From Kibdelosporangium banguiense (lineage in GTDB: Bacteria; Actinomycetota; Actinomycetes; Mycobacteriales; Pseudonocardiaceae): a stretch of 64,000 nucleotides of DNA. Below, one piece after another: positions 8,373 through 16,337 of this stretch. Numbering within the stretch: position 1 is the stretch's first letter; the number at the start of each line of letters is the position of its first letter. The position numbers were made by a program, and so were the translations under genes. The DNA lies in the NCBI RefSeq assembly GCF_017876405.1, contig NZ_JAGINW010000001.1:9685203-9749202 (forward strand), given 5' to 3'. The notes beneath the pieces are model-generated. The model did no database searches and was not told where the DNA came from. It was given only the letters and a program-made list of their open reading frames with translations.

Positions 8373-8753
8373 CTGGCAGCCATCCGGGCCACTGCCGGGA
8401 CAGGCGCCATCGTCAACAACTCGTCCGTCGGCAGCTTGATGGGCAACCCCGAGCTACCTGCCTACGGCGCGATGAAGCGGGCGGTCAACAGCCTCACCGA
8501 GTCGGCCGCTGTCACGTACGGCCCGGAAGGCATCCGCGTCAACGCCATCGCACCCAGCCACACGACGACCGAGATGATCCGTACCTGGGAAGAGAATTCG
8601 CCCGGTCTGCGGGAGCGACTCACAGCGCACACGCCGCTAGGCCGCGCAGCCGACCCAGAGGAGATCGCGCAGGCCGCCGCCTGGCTGCTCAGCGACCGCT
8701 CCTCCTACGTGACCGGCACAATCCTACGGGTCGACGGCGGCGCCCGGACCTAG
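8373..8753 (+). pseudogene. short-chain dehydrogenase, N-terminally truncated
   Basis: The frame reads as the second half of a classical SDR: TGAIVNNSSVGSLMG (catalytic Ser region), YGAMKRAVNSL (YxxxK), GIRVNAIAPSHT, then the C-terminal SSYVTGTILRVDGGA. The Rossmann cofactor-binding half (TGxxxGxG) is absent and there is no start signal. The 100 bases before it encode an unrelated protein-like phrase (GDFNPAARYAILNEAQVMMY) in another frame. This is therefore a decayed junction of two gene remnants behind the operon. Confidence 0.8.
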
Positions 8754-9087
8754 GTCCACTGTAGACTGACTGAAGGGTCAAGTCCGGCAGGTACGTCGGC
8801 GACCGAATGCTCGAAATGGTGCGCGTTTTCGCTCAGCCGCGGCACAACCGGCCGACAAGCGGCCTCGGCACGTCTCTCTGACCGTGATCGTGTTGACTTC
8901 CGTGGCGTTGGCGCTCGCTCCTCAAGCGATGTCGGCGGTGCCCTCGCCCTAGATTTTCGCCGACGCGATGCGCTCCTCGCGCAGCTCGTAGAATCCCGCG
9001 ATGGAGAAGGCATCACACCGGCGGCATCCACTTCGGACATACCCGCAGTGTGACAGCCCTCGACAGGTCGCGGGATCACCGGATCGG
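8754..9087. other. no supported gene
   Basis: No domain-bearing frame. A 113-codon minus-strand frame here is Arg/Ser-rich and has no ribosome binding site, typical of an antisense artefact. Confidence 0.45.
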
Positions 9088-9888
9088 TCATCGGGTGAAG
9101 AACTCCGCCAGGACAGCCGCGAACACCGACGGGTCGGCGACGTGCGACTGTCCCTCGATGATTCGACGCTCGGCGTTGGGCAGAGCCGCGGTGATGGCAT
9201 CCGCCGCGGCGTCGAAAAAGCCGGGTTGCAGACCCTGCATGTGTTGGTCGGCGACGCCTCCCGTCGCCACAAGGGCGGGTTGCGTGACACGAGCCAGCCG
9301 GGTGATCGGCGGGAGTCCGTCACCGAGGCAGGCCGCGTCATAGGCGAGGGTGGGAGCCAGGACTCTCAGCCCAGGCCCGAACGGCGAGTCACGTGCGGCG
9401 GCCACATCCTGCTCGGACGAGCCGGCCAGCCGCATGAACAGCGCGACCGCGTCCCAATGCCGACCCTCGGCCAGTGCGACCGTCACGTGGTCGACGTAGG
9501 TCGACCAGTGCTTGGCCATCGCCGCGTCGCTCATGTACGGCACCTCGTACACCGCGATCCTGTCGATCGCCAAGCCGGCGGCTGCGGCTTCCAGCGCCAG
9601 CGCGCCACCAGAGGAGGCGCCGAACACGTGCGCCGAACCACCGGCGGCGGCGATCAGCGCCTGGATGTCGTCGATCTCGCGCGCCACGGCGTAGGGAGCG
9701 GTGTCGCCGCTGCCGCCGCGACCTCGGCGTGCGTAGTTGTACACGGTGAAGTGTCGCGCCAGCTCCGCGGCGATCGCCGCGTTCTCCGAGCCGTCGTCGA
9801 GGCCGCCACCGACCAGGACTACCGCCGGCCCTGTTCCGCTGCGGTCGTAAGCGATCATCGTGCCGTCGTTCGATCTCACCTGTGCCAT
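9088..9888 (-). CDS. alpha/beta-fold hydrolase
   Basis: The ATG at 9888 follows AGGAGG at six bases; the frame extends upstream without signals. The 266-residue product shows the alpha/beta hydrolase order: VVLVGGGLDDGSENAAIAA (oxyanion strand), YARRGRGGSGDTAPYAV, the nucleophile elbow VFGASSGGALAL (Ser in GASSG), and the late His in EGQSHVADP. It resembles small esterases often paired with HxlR/MarR-type regulators. It is divergent from the HxlR-family gene, with a palindrome between them, and is probably regulated by it. The substrate is unknown. Confidence 0.85.
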   Translation of the reverse strand: MAQVRSNDGTMIAYDRSGTGPAVVLVGGGLDDGSENAAIAAELARHFTVYNYARRGRGGSGDTAPYAVAREIDDIQALIAAAGGSAHVFGASSGGALALEAAAAGLAIDRIAVYEVPYMSDAAMAKHWSTYVDHVTVALAEGRHWDAVALFMRLAGSSEQDVAAARDSPFGPGLRVLAPTLAYDAACLGDGLPPITRLARVTQPALVATGGVADQHMQGLQPGFFDAAADAITAALPNAERRIIEGQSHVADPSVFAAVLAEFFTR

Positions 9889-9912
9889 CGAGCCTCCTAC
9901 CCCAGTACCAGT

Positions 9913-9931
9913 CACTCCTACATTAGGAGTG
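9913..9931. promoter_or_regulatory. palindromic operator between hydrolase and HxlR gene
   Basis: CACTCCTA-CAT-TAGGAGTG is a perfect eight-base inverted repeat with a three-base centre. It sits in the 82-base gap between divergent genes, in a position to control both promoters. The adjacent HxlR-type protein is the natural candidate to bind it. Confidence 0.75.
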
Positions 9932-9970
9932 AACACTACGAAAGAGCAAGCAGTCCGATAGGATGGCCTG

Positions 9971-10684
9971 ATGCGTGGCTATGACGATCCGTGCGGCATC
10001 GCCCGAGCGCTGGGCCTCATCGGGGAGCGCTGGGCACTGCTGGTGGTACGCGAACTGGTCCTCGGTCCGAAACGGTTCAGCGATCTGCGCCGCGGACTGC
10101 CGGGTATCAGCGAAAACGTTCTGTCACAACGCCTGCGCGAGTTGGAACACGCGAACCTCGTGCGCAGGCGCAGGTTCGCACCAAGCAGCACCTCGGCCTA
10201 CGAACTGACCGACCGCGGTCGTGAACTTGAGCCCGTGCTGATGGCATTGCGCCGATGGGGCGAGCATGCCCCCCTCAGCGACACCACCAGACCGGACCTC
10301 GGCGTCGACGCCCTGATCCTCGCCTTGACGGGCAGGTTCACCGGCAACGACGCGACCCCCCACGACGCGGTCGTCCATCTGCGCCTCGACGACGACCACT
10401 TCCGGCTGACGATCAAGAACAGGCAACTGCAGGCCAAACGCGCCGAGGTCGACGACGCCGACACCACCATCACCACGACCACCACAACTCTGCAGTCACT
10501 CGTGTTCGCCGAACGCACAGTCGCCGACGCCGAACGGTCAGGCGACATGACCATCACCGGCGACCGCGACACCGCCGAACACCTGCTGCATTCTTCCCAG
10601 CACAACAGCAAAGCACCTCCGGCACCAAGCACAACGGAGCCGTCACGTGACCCGGCAAGGCCCAACGGGGGAGGTGACCGGTGA
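9971..10684 (+). CDS. HxlR-family regulator with SCP2-like sensor domain
   Basis: The 237-residue protein has residues 1-90 as an HxlR winged helix: CGIARALGLIGERWALLVVR, the hallmark FSDLRRGLPGISENVLSQRL, and YELTDRGREL. Residues 105-215 resemble an SCP2/sterol-carrier-type small-molecule pocket (VHLRLDDDHFRLTIKNRQL), an arrangement known in actinobacterial HxlR proteins. The tail (Pro/Ser-rich) is disordered. It is likely a ligand-responsive repressor or activator acting at the palindrome upstream. The downstream membrane-protein gene overlaps its stop and is probably co-transcribed. Confidence 0.85.
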   Translation: MRGYDDPCGIARALGLIGERWALLVVRELVLGPKRFSDLRRGLPGISENVLSQRLRELEHANLVRRRRFAPSSTSAYELTDRGRELEPVLMALRRWGEHAPLSDTTRPDLGVDALILALTGRFTGNDATPHDAVVHLRLDDDHFRLTIKNRQLQAKRAEVDDADTTITTTTTTLQSLVFAERTVADAERSGDMTITGDRDTAEHLLHSSQHNSKAPPAPSTTEPSRDPARPNGGGDR

Positions 10685-11595
10685 AGACGCACTGGCTGAG
10701 GCCTGTTTTTGTCCCTGCGGTCGCGTTGGTGTCGTTCACCGTGCTCAACGAGTTGATCGGTTGGCTGCTGAACTCCGGTGACACCTCCGGCAGGGCGAAG
10801 ACGCCGGGGTTCGTGCTGTGGACGGCACTGGTGGCCGCATCTCTTGTGCTGTACGGGTTCCTGTTCACCCGAACGCTGCCGCTGGCGGTTCGCTGGCGAC
10901 ATGTGGCTGGTGTCCGGATCTGGTGGCCTCTTGTTGTCTATGTGGTTTTCGTCGCGGCGCTCGTGGTGTTCCTATGGGTACGCAGCAGCGGGTTCCAGCG
11001 GTTGTCGCCGACAACCGTCGGGCCGGTGTCACGTGCGATTGTGCTCATTGGTGCTGCGGCCGTGGCACCGGCCGTACTGGCGTTGTGGCTCGTGCACTGG
11101 CGGGTGCGGCGCATCGGCGAACTACTTGGCGGTAAGGCCCAAACGGAACGAACCAAGGCGAAAGACATCCTCGACGAACTGATGAAATCCCGCCACGACA
11201 TGGGTGTGTGCCTGACGGTATTGGTACTGATCGTGACCTCGGCGGTGGTCAACGCCGGCGCTCAGCAGCGGGCATTCGTGACATCTGGCACCAGCCAGGA
11301 GCTTTTCCAGCCACAGGCGATCCTGCTGTACGGGGCGCTGTTCACTGTCGCGACGATGTTGCTCTATGTGCCGATATTCGTCGCATGGCGCACGACCTGC
11401 CACCGATTCGTCGACGACGTGTACCCGCCTCCTGAGGATGCACGACCAACCGACGAGTGGCTGAGCGGACGGACCCGGCTCACCTCGTACCTCGGTGCTG
11501 ACAGCACCGTGACGAAGAACCTCAGCGCGGCTTTCGGGATTCTCACGCCGCTTGCCATAAGCGTGCTCGCCGTGGTCATTCCCGGCCTCAAGTGA
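10681..11595 (+). CDS. multi-pass membrane protein
   Basis: The GTG at 10681 overlaps the stop of the HxlR gene and has GGGGGAGG upstream, giving translational coupling. The 304-residue product has about six hydrophobic helices: near residues 8-30, 42-64, 80-102, 118-142, 176-198, 216-240, plus a C-terminal segment. There is a cytoplasmic charged loop (GGKAQTERTKAKDILDELM) in the middle. No transport or enzyme family motif was recognised. Confidence 0.7.
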   Translation: MKTHWLRPVFVPAVALVSFTVLNELIGWLLNSGDTSGRAKTPGFVLWTALVAASLVLYGFLFTRTLPLAVRWRHVAGVRIWWPLVVYVVFVAALVVFLWVRSSGFQRLSPTTVGPVSRAIVLIGAAAVAPAVLALWLVHWRVRRIGELLGGKAQTERTKAKDILDELMKSRHDMGVCLTVLVLIVTSAVVNAGAQQRAFVTSGTSQELFQPQAILLYGALFTVATMLLYVPIFVAWRTTCHRFVDDVYPPPEDARPTDEWLSGRTRLTSYLGADSTVTKNLSAAFGILTPLAISVLAVVIPGLK

Positions 11596-11689
11596 ACACA
11601 TCGAATGCCCGCTCATCGAGCACCCTTCAAACTCTCCCAGGGGACGTCCTCCACTCAGAATGAGCATGCGCCATCGGAGGAAGCAGTAC

Positions 11690-11881
11690 ATGACGTCTGT
11701 CAACGTCGTCCTTTACTGGAGTGCCGACCAGTCCAGCCCTGGCCCGGTCAGGGTCTCAGACGTGCGTGCCGCCACCGGGTTGCGCCGAACCAGGCCCGTC
11801 ACTCCCCGCGACCGAACCGATGGGACACTCTTTCCGCGGCACCTGATCATGCGCAACGGCGGTTGGAAGTGGGTCCTGTGA
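11690..11881 (+). CDS. small hypothetical protein (doubtful)
   Basis: A 63-codon frame begins at an ATG with GGAGGAAG seven bases upstream, a good initiation site. The product (MTSVNVVLYWSADQSS...) has no recognisable domain, and part of the composition is Arg-rich as in non-coding frames. It is listed because of the ribosome binding site only. Confidence 0.3.
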   Translation: MTSVNVVLYWSADQSSPGPVRVSDVRAATGLRRTRPVTPRDRTDGTLFPRHLIMRNGGWKWVL

Positions 11882-11962
11882 CGCTTGATCCGCACGCAGT
11901 AGCGCAGCGATGCCCTACCATCACGCGGACTGGTGCTTCGCATTGCGTGGGGGAGAACGGGT

Positions 11963-12700
11963 ATGGCCTATGACGATGTCGAGGCGGAACTGCGCGCGCA
12001 TCCCCAGGTAGAGCAGTGCGTGGTCACCAGGATCCAGACCGGGCCACGCAAGACCATGCTCGTGGCCTACGTCGTCACCACCGGCCGGGTCGAGCCGGCG
12101 GAGATTCGGGCGTTCCTGTCGGCCCGTCGCCTGCGATCCAACCAGATCCCCCGAGCCGTGATACCGGTGGATTCCCTGCCGCGCACGAGTTCCGGTGAGC
12201 TGGACCGCGACGCTCTCGCGCTCCCGGTGCTGCCCGGGCGAGTGGCGGGCGGTAAGGGGGCACTGTCGGATCTCGACGATGCGCCGCTCTGGACGATCAT
12301 GCTGATCCTGGCGGCGATCATCGCTGTGGCGGCGTTTCTGACGACCGACGTGTTCTGGCCGGGCTCCACTGATCTGTCGGTGGTGCCCCAGCCGTGGGCC
12401 GCACTGTTCACCGGGCTCTACGCGGCCGAGTGCCTGGCCTTCGGCCTGGGGATCGGGTTCCTGTTCCTCGGCCGCAGACGGCTGGCCGGACTGGGACGAC
12501 CGCCTTGGCTGACCACGCTCGCCCACCTGTCGATCGTCTGGCTGCTGGTCGCCTGGTGGCCGCAGGACAACTTCTACCGGCTCGCCGCCAAAACCGACTG
12601 GGACCGTCAGGCTGTCCTCGTATACGGGTTCAACATCACCCTGATGATCGCCGCGGCCGTGCTCGTCGTCTTCGCGATCCGCGAGCATCGCGTCGACTGA
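11963..12700 (+). CDS. orphan AMP-ligase C-terminal domain fused to membrane helices
   Basis: The ATG at 11963 follows GGGGGAGA. Residues about 5-85 of this 245-residue protein look like the C-terminal lid domain of acyl/aryl-CoA synthetases and NRPS adenylation domains: VEAELRAHPQVEQCVVTRI, then SNQIPRAVIPVDSLPRTSSG, with GELDRDAL where the catalytic Lys would follow. In place of the canonical Gly-Lys (GKxxR/L) it has Gly-Glu-Leu-Asp, so the adenylating Lys is missing. The large N-terminal ligase domain is absent. From residue 110, four hydrophobic helices follow (LWTIMLILAAIIAVAAFL, PWAALFTGLYAAECLAFGLG and two more). This is a membrane-tethered, non-catalytic lid domain of unknown role. 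Its 3' end overlaps the convergent GNAT/ATP-grasp gene by 65 bases. Confidence 0.75.
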   Translation: MAYDDVEAELRAHPQVEQCVVTRIQTGPRKTMLVAYVVTTGRVEPAEIRAFLSARRLRSNQIPRAVIPVDSLPRTSSGELDRDALALPVLPGRVAGGKGALSDLDDAPLWTIMLILAAIIAVAAFLTTDVFWPGSTDLSVVPQPWAALFTGLYAAECLAFGLGIGFLFLGRRRLAGLGRPPWLTTLAHLSIVWLLVAWWPQDNFYRLAAKTDWDRQAVLVYGFNITLMIAAAVLVVFAIREHRVD

Positions 12701-14402
12701 CCCCCAGATCGTCGAACATCTCGCCCAGGGCCGCGTTCGCACCGCGGACGATGGCCTCCGCCTCCTCAATCGACTGCCTGGTCCGTGCCGCGATCGCGAT
12801 ACCCACGTAGGGAACGGGATCGAACGCGGCTGTCGGGATGGTGACCAGCAGAGTCGCTCCACGCACCCGGCACCGCTGTGCGGCGCGGGCGATGTGTTCA
12901 CGCAGCGCCGCCGCTGGCAGCCGCGCACCCAGCGGCAGCCAGTCGAGCGTGCGGACAAAGTGCCGTCCTCCTCGCAGACGATCGAGCGCAGCCTGGATGT
13001 GAAACGCGACGGCCGGTCCGGTGAGCCGCAGGTTGATCTCAACGGGAGCCAGGTGGCCTGACCGGTCGGTCACGAAATCGACGTCATACCAACCCCGATA
13101 GCCGTCCTCGGCCAAGGCCCGGCCCACCGCGACCCCGAACCCGACGGCCGTGTCGACGACCGGATCGGGCAGAACACCGGGACCGACGGTGACCCCGCGA
13201 TAGCTGGTCACCTCGACGTCCATCAGCCCGACGCCGACCGGATGAACCTCGCCATCGGCGTCGATGACCGCATCGAAGGTGGGATCGCGGTACGGACCCG
13301 ATCCCTCCACGTACTCCTCCACCAGCACACCGCCCGGCCATCGCCGTGCCAGTGCCCACAGCCCTTCCCTCCCGGGAGACACGATCAGCGTGCCGGACCC
13401 ACCGACGCCGTACTCCTTCTTCAGCACCACCCGGGCTCCTGCGGCCAGTTCCCGTGCCAGCGCGCGACGCGAACCGGCCAGCCGTTGTTCGGAGACGACG
13501 ACTCCTGGGTGTTGCGACGCCAGCGCACGGAACAACGCGTGCGCATGCCTCTTCGACTCATACCGCCTGACCGCCGCCACCACACCATCCGGTGACGGGG
13601 CAATCGGGTCGAACGCCGTCGTCCGCCCCCACGGCAACACAGGCAACCCCCGCGAGGTGAGACGTTCCAACATGTCCGGCCGAGCCAGGATCGCCTCGGA
13701 CACGCGGCCGTCACCGGCGATCCCACTGTGCACCTCCACTTCGCCCCAGCCGAGCACAGCACCGATATCCCGGACCCACCAATCCTCGACCCGCTGCGGA
13801 AGAACGATCATCGCAGGGCGTGGACCGCAGAACGCGGCCAGACAGGAATAGTGATCCGGCCCTTGCACACCACCGGCGAACTGGCCGTTGAATTCGGCGA
13901 CGTTGCCGACATGGACTGTCGATCTTCCCGCGCTGAACGCCACCGACCAAGACGGCTCTGGCCGGACCGGCCACGCTACAAGCACAGGCAAGGCAGGACC
14001 TGGGCCCTGCTGGGCGTCGCCGCATTGCTGCGCGCCCATCGCCAGGTAGAACTGCTCGGCGTTGGGGTCGGATTCAATCGTCACCCGGGCAAACCCCAGC
14101 CGCCCTGCCTCGGCCATCACATGCCGATACAGCACGCGCCCGACGCCGCCGCCGATCGCGTCCGGCTCCACGAACAGCAGGCCGAGCTCACCGTCCGGCG
14201 GGGCACCCTCCAAAGTGGCCACACCCAGGACCACACCATCCCGTTCGGCCACCACCGTGCGCCGTTCGACCACGTCAGCACACCGAAGCCGGAGAGACTC
14301 CCGGCAGCCGGCCAGAAACTCCTCGTCATAGCCCCAGTACGCCTTGGAACGCATTACCAGCCCGCTCAACGCCTCGGCTTCGTCCGGCCGCGCCGCCCTC
14401 AC
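12636..14402 (-). CDS. GNAT acetyltransferase fused to ATP-grasp ligase
   Basis: The start is taken as the GTG at 14402, eight bases after GGAG; a GTG at 14408 is equally in frame, and the upstream frame lacks signals. Residues about 1-150 are a GNAT fold: VRAARPDEAEALSGLV, then LGLLFVEPDAIGGGVGRVLY, the acetyl-CoA loop (V/I)GxGxGxxL, and FYLAMGAQ. Residues about 170-560 are an ATP-grasp enzyme: VVLKKEYGVGGSGTLIV (ATP lid), VLVEEYVEG, and metal-binding YDVDFV and PVEINLRLTG (Asp, Glu and Asn). The enzyme would ligate a carboxylate to an amine or another nucleophile. Fusion with an N-acyltransferase suggests it makes a modified dipeptide or amide. Its tail overlaps the convergent lid-domain membrane protein. 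Confidence 0.82.
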   Translation of the reverse strand: MRAARPDEAEALSGLVMRSKAYWGYDEEFLAGCRESLRLRCADVVERRTVVAERDGVVLGVATLEGAPPDGELGLLFVEPDAIGGGVGRVLYRHVMAEAGRLGFARVTIESDPNAEQFYLAMGAQQCGDAQQGPGPALPVLVAWPVRPEPSWSVAFSAGRSTVHVGNVAEFNGQFAGGVQGPDHYSCLAAFCGPRPAMIVLPQRVEDWWVRDIGAVLGWGEVEVHSGIAGDGRVSEAILARPDMLERLTSRGLPVLPWGRTTAFDPIAPSPDGVVAAVRRYESKRHAHALFRALASQHPGVVVSEQRLAGSRRALARELAAGARVVLKKEYGVGGSGTLIVSPGREGLWALARRWPGGVLVEEYVEGSGPYRDPTFDAVIDADGEVHPVGVGLMDVEVTSYRGVTVGPGVLPDPVVDTAVGFGVAVGRALAEDGYRGWYDVDFVTDRSGHLAPVEINLRLTGPAVAFHIQAALDRLRGGRHFVRTLDWLPLGARLPAAALREHIARAAQRCRVRGATLLVTIPTAAFDPVPYVGIAIAARTRQSIEEAEAIVRGANAALGEMFDDLGVSRRDARGSRRRRARPRRSSG

Positions 14403-14592
14403 CTTCACCGCTCCGATCAAGCCGCTCACGCCAGGATGCTCCCACAGCGAGCAGGACAACCGCGGCCCCATTGGCCACGAGCCCTCGACGGGGAAGACGC
14501 CTTGCACCTCGGATGCGCTGAGGAGTACTCCACGGTGTTGCCGGCGCGGCAGGTGGCGGCATGCGTACGGCCAGTTCTGCTGTTGCATCACC

Positions 14593-14811
14593 TCATCGAC
14601 AGCGTGGCAAACCAGAAACGATCTGGCGGCTCAGGTCGGCGTTCTCGCGCCAGGGCACGAGTAGTTCGGCGCCCTTGCTGATGTCACGGCGTAGCAACAT
14701 GGTTGGAACGGACAGCAGTAACCCTCTCAAGGCTGTCCGGGTGAATCCCTTCTCCTGCAAGGGGAAGAGGGCGACCGACAGGCTTGTTCGTCCGTTCGGT
14801 AGATGTGGCAT
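14593..14811 (-). pseudogene. transposase/integrase fragment
   Basis: The phrase TMLLRRDISKGAELLVPWRENADLSRQ matches the leader of integrase-core transposases (LLRRD..K..ELLVLRHE...LRRQ) common in actinomycete IS elements. The catalytic DDE region is absent and the frame ends after about 50 recognisable residues. No inverted terminal repeats were found, so this is a decayed relic. Confidence 0.55.
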
Positions 14812-14866
14812 GGTCTGGCATGTGATGTGCTGAGGTCTCCGGCTTCGTTGTGCGGGAAGGGGAACC

Positions 14867-15310
14867 GTGAAGCACAAGGTGCTCGGTGCGCTTCTCTCGG
14901 TCGTGGTGGCGTTGGGAGTCATCATGACCACCTCTGGCGTATCCCTGGCAAATGCGGCCACAGCTGAGATGGCCGTTCCCAGCGATCCGACACCGGAGGA
15001 GCAGGAAGCGCTGAGATCGGTGGCAGCGGCGATCTGGACTCCAGAGCTGGCCGCCGGCTGGAATATGAACAATGATGTCGCAGACGTTCTTTCCCGCGCC
15101 ACCCAAGCCATCCTGAGGTGCTCAGAAGCATTCGCGTTGGTGCCGAAACCGCCTGGATTCATCCCTGGTTTGTCATATCTGGTCAAGTACGCGCGCAACC
15201 TCGTGGACTACTTCTCAGCCGTCAGAGGCAACCGGACATACCGCGCGTGCGTAGTGACGACTGCCTTGAACTACCGCACCGAAATCGAGTTGGCGTCGGA
15301 AGGAATCTGA
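14867..15310 (+). CDS. small secreted protein of unknown function
   Basis: The GTG at 14867 lies after GGGAAGGGGA. The 147-residue product has a clear signal peptide (basic KHK, hydrophobic GALLSVVVALGVIMTT, cleavage near LANAA at residues 27-31). The mature part, about 115 residues, is mostly helical and has two Cys (RCSEAF and YRACVV) that could form a disulfide. No enzyme motif was seen, and it is not obviously linked to its neighbours. Confidence 0.65.
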   Translation: MKHKVLGALLSVVVALGVIMTTSGVSLANAATAEMAVPSDPTPEEQEALRSVAAAIWTPELAAGWNMNNDVADVLSRATQAILRCSEAFALVPKPPGFIPGLSYLVKYARNLVDYFSAVRGNRTYRACVVTTALNYRTEIELASEGI

Positions 15311-15393
15311 CCCCATCACGCGTGTTCGCCGGAGCCTTATGTAACGTCAGGTCGCATGCGAATCACTCAGTGAAGGCAAGTCGGCATGTTCGG

Positions 15394-16263
15394 TCAGTCA
15401 ATTCCCGTCGCCTCGGCAACAAGAGCATTCGCCGGAATGGAATCGTCGTGGCCGAGCCGTTCGGCAAGGAAGGCCAGGATCTCGTCTCTGGCGCGCAGTG
15501 TGGGGTGTCCCTGCTGGTCGACGAGGTGGGCTGTGACGACGCTGTGGGGGCAGCCGACGACATCACGGAAGAATGGGGGTGGCTCGGGGTTGGCCGTCTC
15601 GCCCGGGATGACGCGTCCGTCGAACGCGTCGCCTAGGAGCGCCTGATAGGCGGCGAACCGTTGGCCGGTGCACCACCGGTCGTTGTCGAAACGGTAGGCG
15701 AGCACCTTCAGGCCATCACGCTCGATGCGCTCGCGCACCATCGCGGCGTCCTCGTCGCTGACCTCCAGTCCGGCGGGGTCGTCCAGCGGCAGCGAGGGGT
15801 GGTTGACCACAGGCGCGATGACGGCCGGTTCGAGTGTCATGGTGAGCGCGAAGTTGCCGGTGAAGCACAGCCCGATCGCTCCCACACCAGGCCCGCTGCA
15901 CTCGGTCAGCGCCGTCCTGGCCAACCCCCGAAGCCAGGCCGTGATCGGGCTTGTGCCGCCACCGGCGAACGCACGGAACTCGGCGCTGACGCACGCACGG
16001 CGGACGACCTTCTCCCCTTCGGCGGTGGTGGGCAAGACGCCGTCGACACCGAACAGCGACGGAAGGTAGACCGTGAATCCCGCGTCTCGAATCCAGCGCG
16101 CCAAGCGGACGACGTCCGGGCTGATGCCGGGCATCTCCGGCATTAGCACGACAGCCGGCCCGGACCCGTCGACGTAGACGGTCTTGCTGACACCCCCAGT
16201 GTCGACAAGCCGCGTCGAGAAGTCCGCGAGAGCGTCGTCCGCGTGCGGTTCAGTAATCGCCAT
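15394..16263 (-). CDS. dienelactone hydrolase family protein
   Basis: The ATG at 16263 gives a 289-residue product. VYVDGSGPAVVLMPEMPGISPD opens the fold and matches the LHE/MPE-type oxyanion region of dienelactone hydrolases. GAIGLCFTGNFALTM carries the nucleophile Cys in G-x-C-x-G. LKVLAYRFDNDRWCTGQRF and the late VTAHLV/QQGHPT region supply Asp and His candidates. The family hydrolyses dienelactones in catechol breakdown and also many esters. It is divergent from a GlxA-type AraC regulator, with a 74-base gap containing an inverted repeat. This arrangement is common for DLH genes and supports local control. Confidence 0.85.
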   Translation of the reverse strand: MAITEPHADDALADFSTRLVDTGGVSKTVYVDGSGPAVVLMPEMPGISPDVVRLARWIRDAGFTVYLPSLFGVDGVLPTTAEGEKVVRRACVSAEFRAFAGGGTSPITAWLRGLARTALTECSGPGVGAIGLCFTGNFALTMTLEPAVIAPVVNHPSLPLDDPAGLEVSDEDAAMVRERIERDGLKVLAYRFDNDRWCTGQRFAAYQALLGDAFDGRVIPGETANPEPPPFFRDVVGCPHSVVTAHLVDQQGHPTLRARDEILAFLAERLGHDDSIPANALVAEATGID

Positions 16264-16301
16264 AGCGGCATCGTCGGGCTGAAGTGTCCGGTCCGGCCAG
16301 T

Positions 16302-16334
16302 GGCGAGATCGCCACAAGTCCAGGTAATCTCGCC
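16302..16334. promoter_or_regulatory. inverted repeat before GlxA-type regulator gene
   Basis: GGCGAGAT at 16302-16309 and ATCTCGCC at 16327-16334 are eight-base arms flanking the leader of the regulator gene. The right arm ends four bases before its ATG. It could be an autoregulatory site. Confidence 0.4.
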
Positions 16335-16337
16335 AGC

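Noticed and set aside
8750..9091. 113-codon minus-strand frame
   Set aside because: Arg/Ser-rich composition and no start signal; it overlaps the end of the hydrolase gene.
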